Positions 1-9,038 of a stretch of 64,000 nucleotides of DNA are shown in pieces. Positions within the stretch are counted from its first letter, which is position 1, and each line of letters begins with the position of its first letter. The stretch is from Vibrio sp. RE86. GTDB taxonomy: Bacteria > Pseudomonadota > Gammaproteobacteria > Enterobacterales > Vibrionaceae. The stretch is taken from NCBI RefSeq assembly GCF_013114545.1, contig NZ_VTXI01000001.1, positions 310,001 to 374,000 of the forward strand, read 5' to 3'. A program made the translations under genes and the position numbers. The notes under the pieces are model-generated. The model saw only the letters and a list, made by a program, of their open reading frames with translations. It was not told the DNA's origin and did not search any database.

Positions 1-894
1 GAAGTGTGTGAAAGGCTGAAAGCGTCTGAAGAAACAAAAAACATTCCGGTTATCTTCTTAACAGCTAAATCTCAAGAGGAAGATGAGGCCAAAGGGCTGG
101 CGCTTGGAGCCGTTGATTACATTACCAAGCCAATTAGCCCTCCTATTTTGAAAGAGCGTGTAAAAAACCATCTGTTGTTGAAGGCCTCGATGGATCTTCT
201 TGCTAAACAGAATGAAGCCTTAGAGGACAAAGTGGTTGAGCGCACTCAACAGCTTGGCGAGCTCCAAGATGTCGCAATGGTGGCGATGGGCGCGTTAGCG
301 GAATCTCGTGACCCTGAAACGGGGAACCATATTCGCCGCACTCAACACTACGTCCGTCTGTTGGCGCAAGAACTTGCTAAATCTGATAAATACCGAGCAT
401 TTCTAACCCCTGAATCGATCACGGCCTTGTTTAAATCTGCACCGCTCCACGACGTCGGTAAGGTTGGTATCGTAGACAGTATTCTTCTTAAACCGGGCAA
501 GCTGACCGAAGAAGAGTTTGAAGAGATGAAACGTCATGCAGAATATGGAAAAGCGGCGATTGAAGCGGCTGAAGGGTCAATGGATGCGGCTGATAACTTC
601 CTGGTGTTTGCTAAAGAGATTGCCTATTCCCACCATGAAAAATGGGACGGTTCAGGTTATCCAGAAGGCCTATCTGGTGAAGATATCCCTGTCTCTGCAC
701 GCATCATGGCGATTGCTGATGTTTATGATGCATTGATTAGCCAGCGTGTTTACAAGCCTTCTCTTCCACACCAAACCGCTGTTGATATTATCGTCGACGG
801 CAAAGGTTCCCATTTTGATCCGTTTATGGTGGATTGCTTCGTTCAAATTGCAGATGAGTTCCAACGGATCGCCGTTGAATTCGCAGATAACTAA
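1..894 (+). CDS. HD-GYP response regulator, 5' end outside the window (c-di-GMP phosphodiesterase)
   Basis: Open from base 1 in the +1 frame, so the true start lies upstream. Counting from the GTG codon at 4, the first ~60 residues are the end of a receiver domain (a FLTA strand, and the conserved Lys in DYITKP at about residue 42). A coiled linker follows, then an HD-GYP domain with HD at 149-150 and the motif HHEKWDGSGYP at about 210-220. HD-GYP enzymes hydrolyse c-di-GMP, and all the visible metal and GYP residues are intact. The phosphorylated Asp of the receiver is not in view. The next gene, a double-receiver histidine kinase, starts 35 bp downstream on the same strand, so the two probably form a signalling operon. 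Confidence 0.9.
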   Translation, partial: EVCERLKASEETKNIPVIFLTAKSQEEDEAKGLALGAVDYITKPISPPILKERVKNHLLLKASMDLLAKQNEALEDKVVERTQQLGELQDVAMVAMGALAESRDPETGNHIRRTQHYVRLLAQELAKSDKYRAFLTPESITALFKSAPLHDVGKVGIVDSILLKPGKLTEEEFEEMKRHAEYGKAAIEAAEGSMDAADNFLVFAKEIAYSHHEKWDGSGYPEGLSGEDIPVSARIMAIADVYDALISQRVYKPSLPHQTAVDIIVDGKGSHFDPFMVDCFVQIADEFQRIAVEFADN

Positions 895-929
895 ATAATA
901 ACGCAGTTGGCTTAACAAGGACGTATTGG

Positions 930-2468
930 ATGCAAAACATAAACTTGGTCGGGAAAGAGTCTCAGTATAAAGATTTGACGGTCTTGATTGTTGATGACTT
1001 TGAAGCGGTTACTCGAACTCTCTATAGTGCGTTCGAGTCTCTAGGATTTAAAACCATCCTCAAAGCAAAAGATGGTAAAGAAGCTTTATATCGACTCGAA
1101 AATAACATCGTTGATATCATCGTTTCTGATTGGAAGATGCCCAAAATGGACGGGTACCAATTGCTCCAGCGTGTACGAAAAATGGAAGCGTATAAAACCG
1201 TTCCTTTCGTCATGCTCACGGGTAACTTACAGCAAAGTGACGTGATTGAAGCTATCGAAGCTGGGGTTTCTGAATACCTGATAAAACCCTTTTCGGTCGC
1301 GACTCTGAGTGAACGCATTCATAAGGCGTTTGTCTCGCCTATTCCCAGTTCAGCAGTTAGCCGCTTGAAGAAGACCGAAGAGCAAGAAGAGAAAAAAGAC
1401 CCACGGCGCACGATTCTTATCGTCGACGATGAACCAACAAATCTACAAGTGTTGGGAGAACTGCTTAAAACAGACTACAAAACCAAGGTCTGTCGCAGTG
1501 GCGCTCAAGCATTGGACATCTGTTCAAAAATCGACAAACCTGATTTGATCCTTTTAGACATCATGATGCCTGAGATGGATGGCCTTGCGGTATGTAAAGC
1601 GCTTAAATCAAACCCTGATACTGAATTCATCCCGATTATCTTTGTTTCAGCGTTGTCGCAAACCAATGATGTTGTTCAAGGGCTGAAGCTAGGTGCGGTC
1701 GATTACATAACGAAGCCTATTATTCCTGAAATTGTTTGTGCTCGCGTCGAAACTCACATGAATCTTGTCATTCAGAAAGAGAAAGTGGTTAAACAACTCG
1801 ACCGATTGTTAGAAGCTGCTCGTGTAAGAGATGAAGCTGACCAAACCTTCTATCATGACTTGCGTAACCCACTCACAGCGATCTTAACTAGCCTTCCATC
1901 ACTGAAAGAGAAAGCCCCTGAGTTAGACAATGAAATCACGATGATTACAGATTCATCACAAGTGATGGCGGATATGCTCGAAAATCACAACTTTCTAAAG
2001 GATCTAGAAGAGGGGAAATTTGAAAAGCCACTGACGCCTGTGACGGCCGATAATGTTATCCAACGAGTGATAGAAGGTTTTGCGGAGAAAGCGCGAGACA
2101 AGGGGGTAAGGGTTGACCTTGATGTGGATCCTCAGCATATCTACCTTGGCGACGAGCTACTTAGCTACAGTATGTACTCAAACCTAATTAACAACGCTAT
2201 TGAAGCTGCGCCGATTGGGAGCAGTGTTAAAGTCACTTCTGAACGTGTTGGGGATGAAATCGTTATTTCAATTAATAACCCAGGTGTGGTGCCGATCAAT
2301 ATTCGTGGTCAGTTCTTTAATAAGTTCACCACTGAAGGAAAAATCGATGGTCTTGGATTGGGAGCCTATTCCGCTAAATTGTGCGCTCTTGCTCAACAAG
2401 GGCGTATCCAGTTGAAAATTAAAGAAGATATTGGAACGACATTGGTTATCTATTTAAAGGTCCAATAA
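930..2468 (+). CDS. Double-receiver hybrid histidine kinase
   Basis: 512 residues without signal peptide or membrane segments, so a cytoplasmic signalling protein. Receiver 1 spans about 15-135, with acidic pair DD 22-23 and phospho-acceptor Asp67 in SDWKMPKMDG. Receiver 2 spans about 160-280, with Asp210 in LLDIMMPEMDG. A short dimerisation helix carries the candidate phospho-His309 in FYHDLRNPLT, followed by a HATPase domain (N box in NLINNAIEAAP, G box in GLGLGAY near the C-terminus). The two N-terminal receivers put the output kinase at the end, as in Vibrio regulators coupled to HD-GYP proteins. The start ATG has an AAGGA about 8 bp upstream. A hairpin terminator follows the stop. The partner is most likely the upstream HD-GYP gene; the signal is unknown. 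Confidence 0.88.
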   Translation: MQNINLVGKESQYKDLTVLIVDDFEAVTRTLYSAFESLGFKTILKAKDGKEALYRLENNIVDIIVSDWKMPKMDGYQLLQRVRKMEAYKTVPFVMLTGNLQQSDVIEAIEAGVSEYLIKPFSVATLSERIHKAFVSPIPSSAVSRLKKTEEQEEKKDPRRTILIVDDEPTNLQVLGELLKTDYKTKVCRSGAQALDICSKIDKPDLILLDIMMPEMDGLAVCKALKSNPDTEFIPIIFVSALSQTNDVVQGLKLGAVDYITKPIIPEIVCARVETHMNLVIQKEKVVKQLDRLLEAARVRDEADQTFYHDLRNPLTAILTSLPSLKEKAPELDNEITMITDSSQVMADMLENHNFLKDLEEGKFEKPLTPVTADNVIQRVIEGFAEKARDKGVRVDLDVDPQHIYLGDELLSYSMYSNLINNAIEAAPIGSSVKVTSERVGDEIVISINNPGVVPINIRGQFFNKFTTEGKIDGLGLGAYSAKLCALAQQGRIQLKIKEDIGTTLVIYLKVQ

Positions 2469-2495
2469 CACGCATAACCTTGTGACATCGAAAAA

Positions 2496-2526
2496 TAAAG
2501 CAGCTTCTCGAAGCTGTTTTGTTTTT
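2496..2526 (+). terminator. Rho-independent terminator after the histidine kinase
   Basis: Stem CAGCTTC/GAAGCTG (2501-2507 with 2510-2516) with a two-base loop, followed by a T-rich run to 2526. It lies 30 bp after the stop of the kinase gene. Confidence 0.75.
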
Positions 2527-2557
2527 GAGTAAACTTAATATTATTCATCAAGATAAT

Positions 2558-2571
2558 GAGAACTAGTTCTC
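2558..2571. promoter_or_regulatory. 14-bp perfect palindrome upstream of the GGDEF-EAL gene
   Basis: GAGAACTAGTTCTC is a perfect dyad, 111 bp before the start of the Cache-GGDEF-EAL gene and after the preceding terminator. It has operator-like symmetry, but I cannot assign it to a known regulator; the flanking GATAAT gives only a partial resemblance to a Fur box. Confidence 0.35.
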
Positions 2572-2681
2572 TATTCGGGATACTGACAATAGCTAGCCTC
2601 TAAACTTTTAAACTAGAAAACCTGAGCCATCGGGCGGTCAGGTATACTTTTAGTCAGTGTTGGTATTGGTGAACCCTTACG

Positions 2682-5177
2682 ATGAGAGTGATTAATGATC
2701 AAAAACTGGTCTTACTGATCAGGTTTGTTCCTTCCTTAATAGTGGCTGTTTTTGCCAGTTTAATTACCATCGCTGTGGTGAATGACAGTAAGAAGAAAGC
2801 GCAGCTAAATCGTGATGCTTTGCATAGTGATATGATGGAGCATCAGAAAGCGGTCATCTCAGATCAGGTGGAACTTGTTTATAAGCAGATCGACTTTCGT
2901 CAATCTCGAACCGTCAAAGAGCTTAAGAATCAAGCGAAATCCCGGGTGGTTGAAGCTCATCAAATTGCCACTAATATTTACAACAACAACCCAAACGCGT
3001 CTAAGTCAGAAGTCACCAAGATGATTGCTGACGCCCTCAAACCTATCCGCTTTTACAACCAGCGCGGCTACTTTTTCATTTTCCAAATGGATGGCATTAA
3101 TGTCATGCATGCGTTGAATCCTCACCTAGAGGGAAACTCTGGATGGGAAAGTGTCGATATAAAAGGCAATTATATTCTAAGGAACCACATTAACCTGATA
3201 CTAGAAAACGGTGGAGAAGCGTTTTATCGCTGGTGGTATCAAAAGCCGGGTTACCCAATTGATCAAGAGTTTGAAAAAATCGGGTTTGGCAAAACTTTTG
3301 AACCTTATGACTGGTTTATCGGCACTGGAGAATATGTGGCTGATGTGGAGAGCGATGTTAAACAGTCGCTTATTGATTGGGTGCTCGAGTATCAAAGCAA
3401 TAAAGATGAGAAAGTCTTCATTATTGATGAGCAAGGTACGCTTCTTGTCCATGAAAACCCTAAGCTAGTAGGAATGAATATAGGTCAGCTTAGTACACGT
3501 CTAAAATCTCGAATCGACGACTTGCAGACATTAGGGGAGCAGGGCGAATACATCGACTTCACGCTCACCTTAGACAGTAATAAAGATAACATTGGGCCAG
3601 GGGTTGCCTTTATTCGCGATTTTACACCTTGGGGGTGGGCGATAGGATCGTCGTTTTCTCTGGATGAGATAAATACGTTTATCGCGGAACGACAAGAAGA
3701 GTTAGAACAGAGTAGCTTTGAACATTTAATGCGACTGATCATAATGGGCGTTACTTCCATCTTGATTATGGTTGCGGTCAGTTACCTTGCTAGCCAGTTA
3801 ATTGTGAAACGCTTTGCTAAGTTCCAAAAGCGCATCAACGATGATTTTGGCCAGTTAGAGACCACGAAGAATCAGATGCAGTATATGGCACTTCATGATC
3901 CTTTAACTGGGCTTGCCAATCGAAGCGCACTGGTTGAATCTCTTGCCTCTAACATTACTCGTTCGAGCGCAGTAAATAAGCAATTGGCTGTGGTGTTCTT
4001 GGATCTTGATGACTTCAAAAAGGTCAATGATCTCTACGGTCACGCTGTCGGTGACAAATTGCTAGAGTGTTTGAGCCGTCAGTTTGAATCCGTGTTAGAG
4101 ACGCATGATTCGGTTGCTCGATTTGGCGGAGACGAATTTATCTTTTGTATTCCTCTACTCAACAGTCAACAAGAAGCAGTGGCGAAAGTAGAGGTGATCA
4201 AAGGGGTCTTTTCACAACCATTTTTGATTGATGGCCGAATGTTAACGGTTGATTGTAGTATTGGCGTCAGCATGTATCCGAATGACAGCCAAGAGCCAGA
4301 AACACTCATCACTTGTGCTGATACCGTTCTTTACCGTTCTAAGCAGAATAACAAAGGCAGTGTGCTGTTTTTTGATGCGCAGATTAACGCAGAAATTCAA
4401 GATGAGTATCGAGTAGAGCAGCAGCTTAAGAGAGCGTTATGTAATAATGAGCTGAGTGTATTTTATCAACCACAGTTGTGCTCTCAAAGTGAAAAACTGG
4501 TTGGGGTAGAGGCGCTAATTCGTTGGACTAATCGCGAACTCGGCTTTATTGGGCCAGATGTGTTCATTCCTCTTGCTGAAGAAAATGGCATGATCACCAA
4601 AATCGGTGCGTTTATCTTTGAGCGCGCGTGTCGGGATATTCTCTCCCTATCACCAAACGGTCCCAATGCACTCCTGCTTTCAGTTAATGTGTCCCCGCGA
4701 GAGCTTCTTCTCGATGGTTTCTACCAGCAAGTTACCAAGTTGACCGAACAGATTGGGATTGATTCTAACCGTATTACTTTGGAGGTAACGGAAAGCCTGT
4801 TCATTCATGATATGAAGCGCGTTGTGCCCATTTTAGATCGCCTAAAAGCATACGGCTTTAGTATCTCTCTAGACGATTTTGGTACGGGCTATTCGTCGTT
4901 AAGTAATTTGAATCATCTGTCTATTGATGAACTGAAAGTGGATAAGAGCTTTGTTGCTAATATGGTTGAGAATGCGCAAAGTAATGCGTTAGTGAAAGCC
5001 ATTTTGGCCATTAGTGAGACATATCAGATTCATGTTGTGGCGGAAGGGGTTGAAACTAAAGAACAACATTTGATGCTAAAGGCTTATGGTTGTCAGTGTC
5101 TTCAGGGCTACTATTTTGCTAAACCTATGCCCTTTAATCTGCTTCAAGATTGGGTAGAAGAAAAAGAGCGAGCTTGA
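2682..5177 (+). CDS. Membrane Cache-GGDEF-EAL bifunctional c-di-GMP protein
   Basis: 831 residues. An N-terminal membrane helix (about 8-30) is followed by a large periplasmic region with two Cache-like stretches: the first includes GYFFIFQMDG and WFIGTGEYV, the second VFIIDEQGTLLVHENP. A second membrane helix lies near 345-370. The GGDEF domain has a canonical FGGDEF at about 481-486, and the EAL domain has EAL at 610-612, DDFGTGYSSL, KVDKSF and VVAEGVET, so both catalytic sets look intact. The protein could therefore synthesise or degrade c-di-GMP in response to a small ligand bound outside the membrane, and the sequence does not say which activity dominates. It stands alone between two terminators. 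The ATG at 2682 has no strong ribosome binding site. Confidence 0.9.
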   Translation: MRVINDQKLVLLIRFVPSLIVAVFASLITIAVVNDSKKKAQLNRDALHSDMMEHQKAVISDQVELVYKQIDFRQSRTVKELKNQAKSRVVEAHQIATNIYNNNPNASKSEVTKMIADALKPIRFYNQRGYFFIFQMDGINVMHALNPHLEGNSGWESVDIKGNYILRNHINLILENGGEAFYRWWYQKPGYPIDQEFEKIGFGKTFEPYDWFIGTGEYVADVESDVKQSLIDWVLEYQSNKDEKVFIIDEQGTLLVHENPKLVGMNIGQLSTRLKSRIDDLQTLGEQGEYIDFTLTLDSNKDNIGPGVAFIRDFTPWGWAIGSSFSLDEINTFIAERQEELEQSSFEHLMRLIIMGVTSILIMVAVSYLASQLIVKRFAKFQKRINDDFGQLETTKNQMQYMALHDPLTGLANRSALVESLASNITRSSAVNKQLAVVFLDLDDFKKVNDLYGHAVGDKLLECLSRQFESVLETHDSVARFGGDEFIFCIPLLNSQQEAVAKVEVIKGVFSQPFLIDGRMLTVDCSIGVSMYPNDSQEPETLITCADTVLYRSKQNNKGSVLFFDAQINAEIQDEYRVEQQLKRALCNNELSVFYQPQLCSQSEKLVGVEALIRWTNRELGFIGPDVFIPLAEENGMITKIGAFIFERACRDILSLSPNGPNALLLSVNVSPRELLLDGFYQQVTKLTEQIGIDSNRITLEVTESLFIHDMKRVVPILDRLKAYGFSISLDDFGTGYSSLSNLNHLSIDELKVDKSFVANMVENAQSNALVKAILAISETYQIHVVAEGVETKEQHLMLKAYGCQCLQGYYFAKPMPFNLLQDWVEEKERA

Positions 5178-5184
5178 TCAATAA

Positions 5185-5220
5185 GCCAAGCCTTTATGCG
5201 AGAGCGAGTAAAGGCTTGGC
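5185..5220. terminator. Terminator-like hairpin between convergent genes
   Basis: A 12-bp perfect stem, GCCAAGCCTTTA (5185-5196) with TAAAGGCTTGGC (5209-5220), loop of 12. It sits just after the GGDEF-EAL stop and just before the convergent ribB stop. T-runs are weak on both sides, so it could serve either strand. Confidence 0.55.
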
Positions 5221-5230
5221 GCTAATCTTA

Positions 5231-5887
5231 CTAGGCGAGTTTCAAATCAAACTCTTGGCGATAAGCCACCATATCTTCAATGGTCAATACTGGCATATTG
5301 TGCAACTTACCAAATGCAACGATTTCAGGCGTCTTAGCCATGCTACCGTCTGGGTTGGTCACTTCACATAGAACTCCAGCAGGTTGTAGGCCCGCCATCT
5401 GCATTAAATCAATAGTGCCTTCAGTGTGGCCACGACGAGTCATTACCCCACCTTTGCGCGCTCGAAGTGGAAATACATGACCTGGGCGAGCAAGATCCGA
5501 GGCAACAGCTGTCGGGTTAGCGGCGGTTTTGATTGTGGTTACACGGTCTTGTGCCGATACACCAGTTGTTACGCCGACTTTCGCTTCAATCGAGACAGTA
5601 AAAGCGGTCTGATTCGCGCTGTTATTGTCTACTACCATTGGATTAAGCTCCAAGCGGTCGGCTTGCTCCTCTGGTAAGCATAAGCACACAATGCCGCTAC
5701 ATTCACGGATCATTAGCGCCATTTGTTCTGTCGTTAGAGACTCAACTGAGTAGATAATATCACCCTCGTTCTCACGATCTTCATCGTCAAGAAGCAGTAC
5801 ACCACGCCCCTCTTTTAGAGCTTGTAGTGCGTTCTCTACGCGAGTGATTGGTTCGCCGAATTCGGCAAGAAGAGATGACTGATTCAT
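5231..5887 (-). CDS. ribB: 3,4-dihydroxy-2-butanone 4-phosphate synthase
   Basis: 218 residues, the usual length of stand-alone RibB (217 in E. coli). The enzyme converts ribulose 5-phosphate to 3,4-dihydroxy-2-butanone 4-phosphate plus formate, supplying the four-carbon unit of riboflavin. The signatures [11 protein letters not shown] near the N-terminus and [11 protein letters not shown] plus RRGHTEG in the second half carry the metal-binding Glu/His and substrate-binding residues. There is no fused RibA (GTP cyclohydrolase II) domain. A good ribosome binding site (AGGAGTTAACC) precedes the ATG. The gene is monocistronic and preceded by an FMN riboswitch, so its expression should fall when FMN is plentiful. 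Confidence 0.97.
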   Translation of the reverse strand: MNQSSLLAEFGEPITRVENALQALKEGRGVLLLDDEDRENEGDIIYSVESLTTEQMALMIRECSGIVCLCLPEEQADRLELNPMVVDNNSANQTAFTVSIEAKVGVTTGVSAQDRVTTIKTAANPTAVASDLARPGHVFPLRARKGGVMTRRGHTEGTIDLMQMAGLQPAGVLCEVTNPDGSMAKTPEIVAFGKLHNMPVLTIEDMVAYRQEFDLKLA

Positions 5888-5954
5888 GGTTAACTCCTAA
5901 ATATCACCAGAATCAGGGCATACATGAGCACTGGGAAAATCCCCAGCCAAAACG

Positions 5955-6004
5955 AAACGCACTACACTGCTCCTGACTTTGGTAAGCCAGGCTCGCTGTA
6001 GTGT
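5955..6004 (-). terminator. Expression-platform hairpin of the ribB riboswitch
   Basis: On the minus strand ACACTACA pairs with TGTAGTG, and GAGCCTG with CAGGAGC is likely to extend the stem. A partly T-rich stretch (GCGTTTCGTTTT) follows. It lies between the FMN aptamer and ribB, where a terminator or sequestering hairpin is expected. Whether control is at transcription or translation is not clear, because the T-run is interrupted. Confidence 0.55.
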
Positions 6005-6010
6005 TATTCA

Positions 6011-6145
6011 TTCTCTCTCATCCGGACTATAACCGTCGGCTCTGGGTTTACACCAGATCTGCTGACCTCGACGAATCGAGCGCTCGCGGGCTCACCTTAA
6101 CAAGAAGGAATACCGCCGGTGGGGAATTTCGCCCCGCCCTGAGAA
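6011..6145 (-). ncRNA. FMN riboswitch (RFN element) of ribB
   Basis: Read on the minus strand, the element contains the conserved blocks of the RFN aptamer in order: CAGGGCGGGGCGAAATTCCC, ACCGGCGGTAT, AGCCCGCGAGCG, GGTCAGCAGATCTGGTG, GAGCCGACGG and ATAGTCCGGATG. It lies about 125 bp upstream of the ribB start. FMN aptamers upstream of ribB are standard in gammaproteobacteria. Confidence 0.95.
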
Positions 6146-6249
6146 TAATTAAACGTTTGCTAAAATAGCGAGGGAATTGTATCGCTTTTCATTGGAAATT
6201 CAACAGACTTGGGCAGCAGATTTGGTGTTCAGTATCATCGAATGCCTAT

Positions 6250-6669
6250 CTATTGACCTACCCATTTGATGGCTTCTTCATGTGCATTCTCTGCGGCGGC
6301 TAACATCCATTTCTGGGTCAATTGTTCTGCCTGAGGGTTGTCATATTCGTCCATGTAGAACAAAGCGAGCTCGTATTGGGCTTTCGGGTGATGATTTTCT
6401 GCGGCAAGGGTAAGCCAGTGGATGCTTTGGATGTGCGGCTGCTCTTGGATTAACTCTTCGTTGAGTAACAGTATTGCCAACTCATATTGCGCTTCGACAT
6501 GTCCACTTGATGCCGCTTGTAAAAAGTATTCCTTTGCGTCTTGGTCTTTGAGGTAGTACTTGGCTTTTATCCCTTGTTGATACCAATCAATCCCCGTTGT
6601 TTCCGCAAAGACGGGGTTGGCGATGATAGAGGTGGCTGCAAGCGCTGCCAAAGTGAGCTTAGTGTTCAT
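6250..6669 (-). CDS. Small exported Sel1-repeat protein
   Basis: 139 residues if translation begins at the ATG ending at 6669. That start gives a clean signal peptide (MNTKLTLAALAATSIIANPVFAE) behind a GGGA sequence; longer in-frame starts would bury it. The mature part holds about three Sel1-type TPR helices (for example AKEYFLQAASSGHVEAQYEL and IHWLTLAAENHHPKAQYELA). Sel1 proteins usually act as protein-binding scaffolds; no partner is evident. The gene is single, between the riboswitch region and a divergent AraC-type regulator. Confidence 0.75.
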   Translation of the reverse strand: MNTKLTLAALAATSIIANPVFAETTGIDWYQQGIKAKYYLKDQDAKEYFLQAASSGHVEAQYELAILLLNEELIQEQPHIQSIHWLTLAAENHHPKAQYELALFYMDEYDNPQAEQLTQKWMLAAAENAHEEAIKWVGQ

Positions 6670-6832
6670 AGTCAATCCCAAAAGCGAATCACTGTTATGA
6701 GTGTAGAACAGCTTCTTACTCTCTAGGCTCAAGAACAGCTTAAAAATAGAGTCAATTTTCGAGCGGTTACTTTGCAGTTTCTAGCGAATTAACGTTAAAT
6801 GTTGAGAAAGGATTTTTTGAAGTAGGTAGACA

Positions 6833-7735
6833 ATGAAGTCCAACTTAATGTTTTATAGCCATGAGACCAATGCACTTTCTGACTGTGGTCAAGTGCTTAG
6901 TATTGAGTTCTCCAACCATGACTTGAACTGGCAAGGTGTCGTTCTAGAGAAAGGCCGCTCGCCACATTTCTATCCGAATAATGTTTATACCCCTTACTTC
7001 TATTTCGCGCTCGCATTGGATAAAGAGTTGAATTGGAACGTCGGCAGTGGCGACAGCTTAACCTCAATCAAAGCGGTGGAAGATGATATCTGGGTAAATC
7101 CGCCAAATACGCCATTTACTCATGATATTTCAGAGCCTTGTCATTTTGTTATTCTGGCCATTGAGGAAAAGGTTTTTCTGGACAGTTGCCCGTTGAACAT
7201 CGAGAAAATGGATTTGCAGTTTCTAAATAACTACAACGTATCCGATCCAACGATAAAAGGGATTATGGATCTGTTTATTCTTGAAACTAAATCGAATGGA
7301 CGTAACGGCGCATCCTATTTGCAAAGTCTATTGTCTCTTTTATCCAATCATTACATTCAAAATTACTCAAACTATCTCGATATCAAGAGCGAACAAGAGA
7401 CAGGGTCTAAGTTCGACCACGGTCAGGTAGAAAAAATTGATCAGTATATTTTGGATAACATAAGCCGCCCAATTTCCGTCGATGACCTAGCTGACTTGCT
7501 CTTTTGCAGTAAATTCTACTTTTTACGTGAATTTAAGAAGCTCGTTGGGGTTACACCTTATCAATACCTAATGACGATGCGTTTAGAACAGGCCAAACTT
7601 AAGCTGAATACCAGCGATGCCAACATAGCGGATATTAGCCATCAGTCGGGTTTTAATGATCAATCTCACTTTACACGAGCGTTCAAAAAGCAATACGGAG
7701 TGACGCCGGGGCAGTGGATAAAACACCTAGCGTAG
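6833..7735 (+). CDS. AraC-family transcriptional regulator
   Basis: 300 residues. The N-terminal ~190 form a cupin-like sensor with no strong family signature. The C-terminal ~100 carry the double helix-turn-helix of the family: KIDQYILDNISRPISVDDLA, then FLREFKKLVGVTPYQYL, and the second helix in DISHQSGFNDQSHFTRAF followed by KKQYGVTPGQW. An AGGTAG lies about 5 bp before the ATG. The next gene, an aldo/keto reductase, is on the same strand 140 bp away. The gap between them carries a 22-bp-spaced direct repeat of the kind AraC-type proteins bind, so regulation of the reductase is a reasonable inference. Confidence 0.88.
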   Translation: MKSNLMFYSHETNALSDCGQVLSIEFSNHDLNWQGVVLEKGRSPHFYPNNVYTPYFYFALALDKELNWNVGSGDSLTSIKAVEDDIWVNPPNTPFTHDISEPCHFVILAIEEKVFLDSCPLNIEKMDLQFLNNYNVSDPTIKGIMDLFILETKSNGRNGASYLQSLLSLLSNHYIQNYSNYLDIKSEQETGSKFDHGQVEKIDQYILDNISRPISVDDLADLLFCSKFYFLREFKKLVGVTPYQYLMTMRLEQAKLKLNTSDANIADISHQSGFNDQSHFTRAFKKQYGVTPGQWIKHLA

Positions 7736-7752
7736 TCCCCGATGTCCGTTGG

Positions 7753-7784
7753 GCAATAATGTACTAATCATCAAGCAACAATGT
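7753..7784 (+). promoter_or_regulatory. Direct repeat, 22-bp period, upstream of the aldo/keto reductase
   Basis: GCAATAATGT (7753-7762) and GCAACAATGT (7775-7784) match at nine of ten positions and start 22 bp apart, about two helical turns. They lie about 90-120 bp before the reductase start, directly after an AraC-type gene. Assignment as an operator is inferred. Confidence 0.4.
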
Positions 7785-7875
7785 TCAATCTCAATGTGAT
7801 AGGCATTGCTATTCTTACTACCAAGTTATTCGAGCAGACCAACTGCAAAGAACCAGAATCCACGGGAGAAAGAAC

Positions 7876-8841
7876 ATGTCAAACGCAAACCTACACACAG
7901 TTAAACAGATTGGTTACGGTGCAATGGGCCTTGAAGGTTACTATGGCGAAAGTGATGATTCAGTCGCAGTAAACACCTTGGTTCACGCAATTGAGCAAGG
8001 GATGATGATTGATACTGCCGACGCCTATGGTGCTGGTCACAATGAAGATTTAATTAAACAAGCAGTCAAGCTAACCAATATTCAACCTTATATCGCAACC
8101 AAGTTCGGTATCGTATTTGAAGAAGAACAATCAGGCAGCCAACTGGATACAGGCTGGGGCTTTCCGTTAACGATTAACGGTACCAAAGAGTATGTTGCTC
8201 GTGCGATTGATAACAGTCTAGAGCGCCTAGGCGTGGAGCAAATCGACCTTCTTTATGCTCACTACCTTGATCCAAACGTACCATTGGAAGAGACAGTGCA
8301 AGCGATGGCAGACGCGGTCAAAGCGGGTAAGGTTAAGGCCATTGGTCTTTCAAACGTGACTGCAGAACAAGTGCTCCAAGCGAATGACATTCACCCAATT
8401 TCAGCGGTGCAGTATGAGTACTCGCTATTTCGTCGTGAGGCAGAACAAGACATTCTACCTGCTGTTAACAAAATCGGAGCAGCGCTTGTATGTTGGTCTC
8501 CACTTGGTGCGGGTTTTCTAACAGGACAAGTGAAAGAACTCGATGCGAACGATTTTCGCAATAACAACCCCAAAATGCAGGGTGACAATTTCACAAGTAA
8601 CCTAGAACGTTTAGAAGAGATCAAAGCTATTGCGGCGGAATATGACATTACTCCTGCTCAACTTGCACTGGCATGGCTGGTGGCTCAAGGTGACAATATC
8701 ATCCCTATCCCGGGTAGCCGAAAAACTTCACGTATTGATGAAAACCTAGCGGCACTGCAAGTCGAACTCAGTAAAGAAACCTTAGCTAAGCTAGACAAAA
8801 TTGCGCCAATTGGTGCATTTAAAGGAGCCACTTTGGTGTAA
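7876..8841 (+). CDS. Aldo/keto reductase
   Basis: 321 residues, typical for the family. The catalytic tetrad is visible: Asp46 and Tyr51 in DTADAYGAG, Lys76 in IATKFG and His129 in LLYAHYLDP. The cofactor-binding C-terminal segment reads IPIPGSRKTSRIDEN, indicating NADPH-type binding. Such enzymes reduce aldehydes or ketones; the substrate cannot be read from sequence. A GGGAGAAAG ribosome binding site precedes the ATG, and a strong terminator follows. The upstream AraC-type gene is the likely regulator. Confidence 0.92.
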   Translation: MSNANLHTVKQIGYGAMGLEGYYGESDDSVAVNTLVHAIEQGMMIDTADAYGAGHNEDLIKQAVKLTNIQPYIATKFGIVFEEEQSGSQLDTGWGFPLTINGTKEYVARAIDNSLERLGVEQIDLLYAHYLDPNVPLEETVQAMADAVKAGKVKAIGLSNVTAEQVLQANDIHPISAVQYEYSLFRREAEQDILPAVNKIGAALVCWSPLGAGFLTGQVKELDANDFRNNNPKMQGDNFTSNLERLEEIKAIAAEYDITPAQLALAWLVAQGDNIIPIPGSRKTSRIDENLAALQVELSKETLAKLDKIAPIGAFKGATLV

Positions 8842-8878
8842 TTGCTCTCTACACAAATATTGGCAAATTGCTAAATTC

Positions 8879-8914
8879 AATAGCCTCGCTTTCTAGCGGG
8901 GCTATTTTGGTTTT
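8879..8914 (+). terminator. Rho-independent terminator after the aldo/keto reductase
   Basis: Stem AATAGCC(T)CGCT with AGCGGGGCTATT (8879-8906), four-base loop, followed by TTTTGGTTTT. Confidence 0.85.
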
Positions 8915-8936
8915 AGATATGTGAAAATACGATTGG

Positions 8937-8968
8937 CACGATCGGATAATGAGATGTCACGATCTGAT
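8937..8968 (+). promoter_or_regulatory. Direct repeat, 21-bp period, upstream of the SDR-AraC pair
   Basis: CACGATCGGAT (8937-8947) and CACGATCTGAT (8958-8968) differ at one base and start exactly 21 bp apart. They lie about 70-100 bp before the SDR start. The downstream AraC-type regulator is the natural candidate to bind them. Confidence 0.5.
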
Positions 8969-9038
8969 GCAGAGGAATGTGAGAGCTTGGCTAGTATGAA
9001 CGTCATCAGCTAATAACATCACATCAAAAGGTAGCATT

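Noticed and set aside
7781-7972. 63-codon open frame overlapping the aldo/keto reductase start
   Set aside because: It runs in another frame through a clear reductase gene and has no ribosome site.
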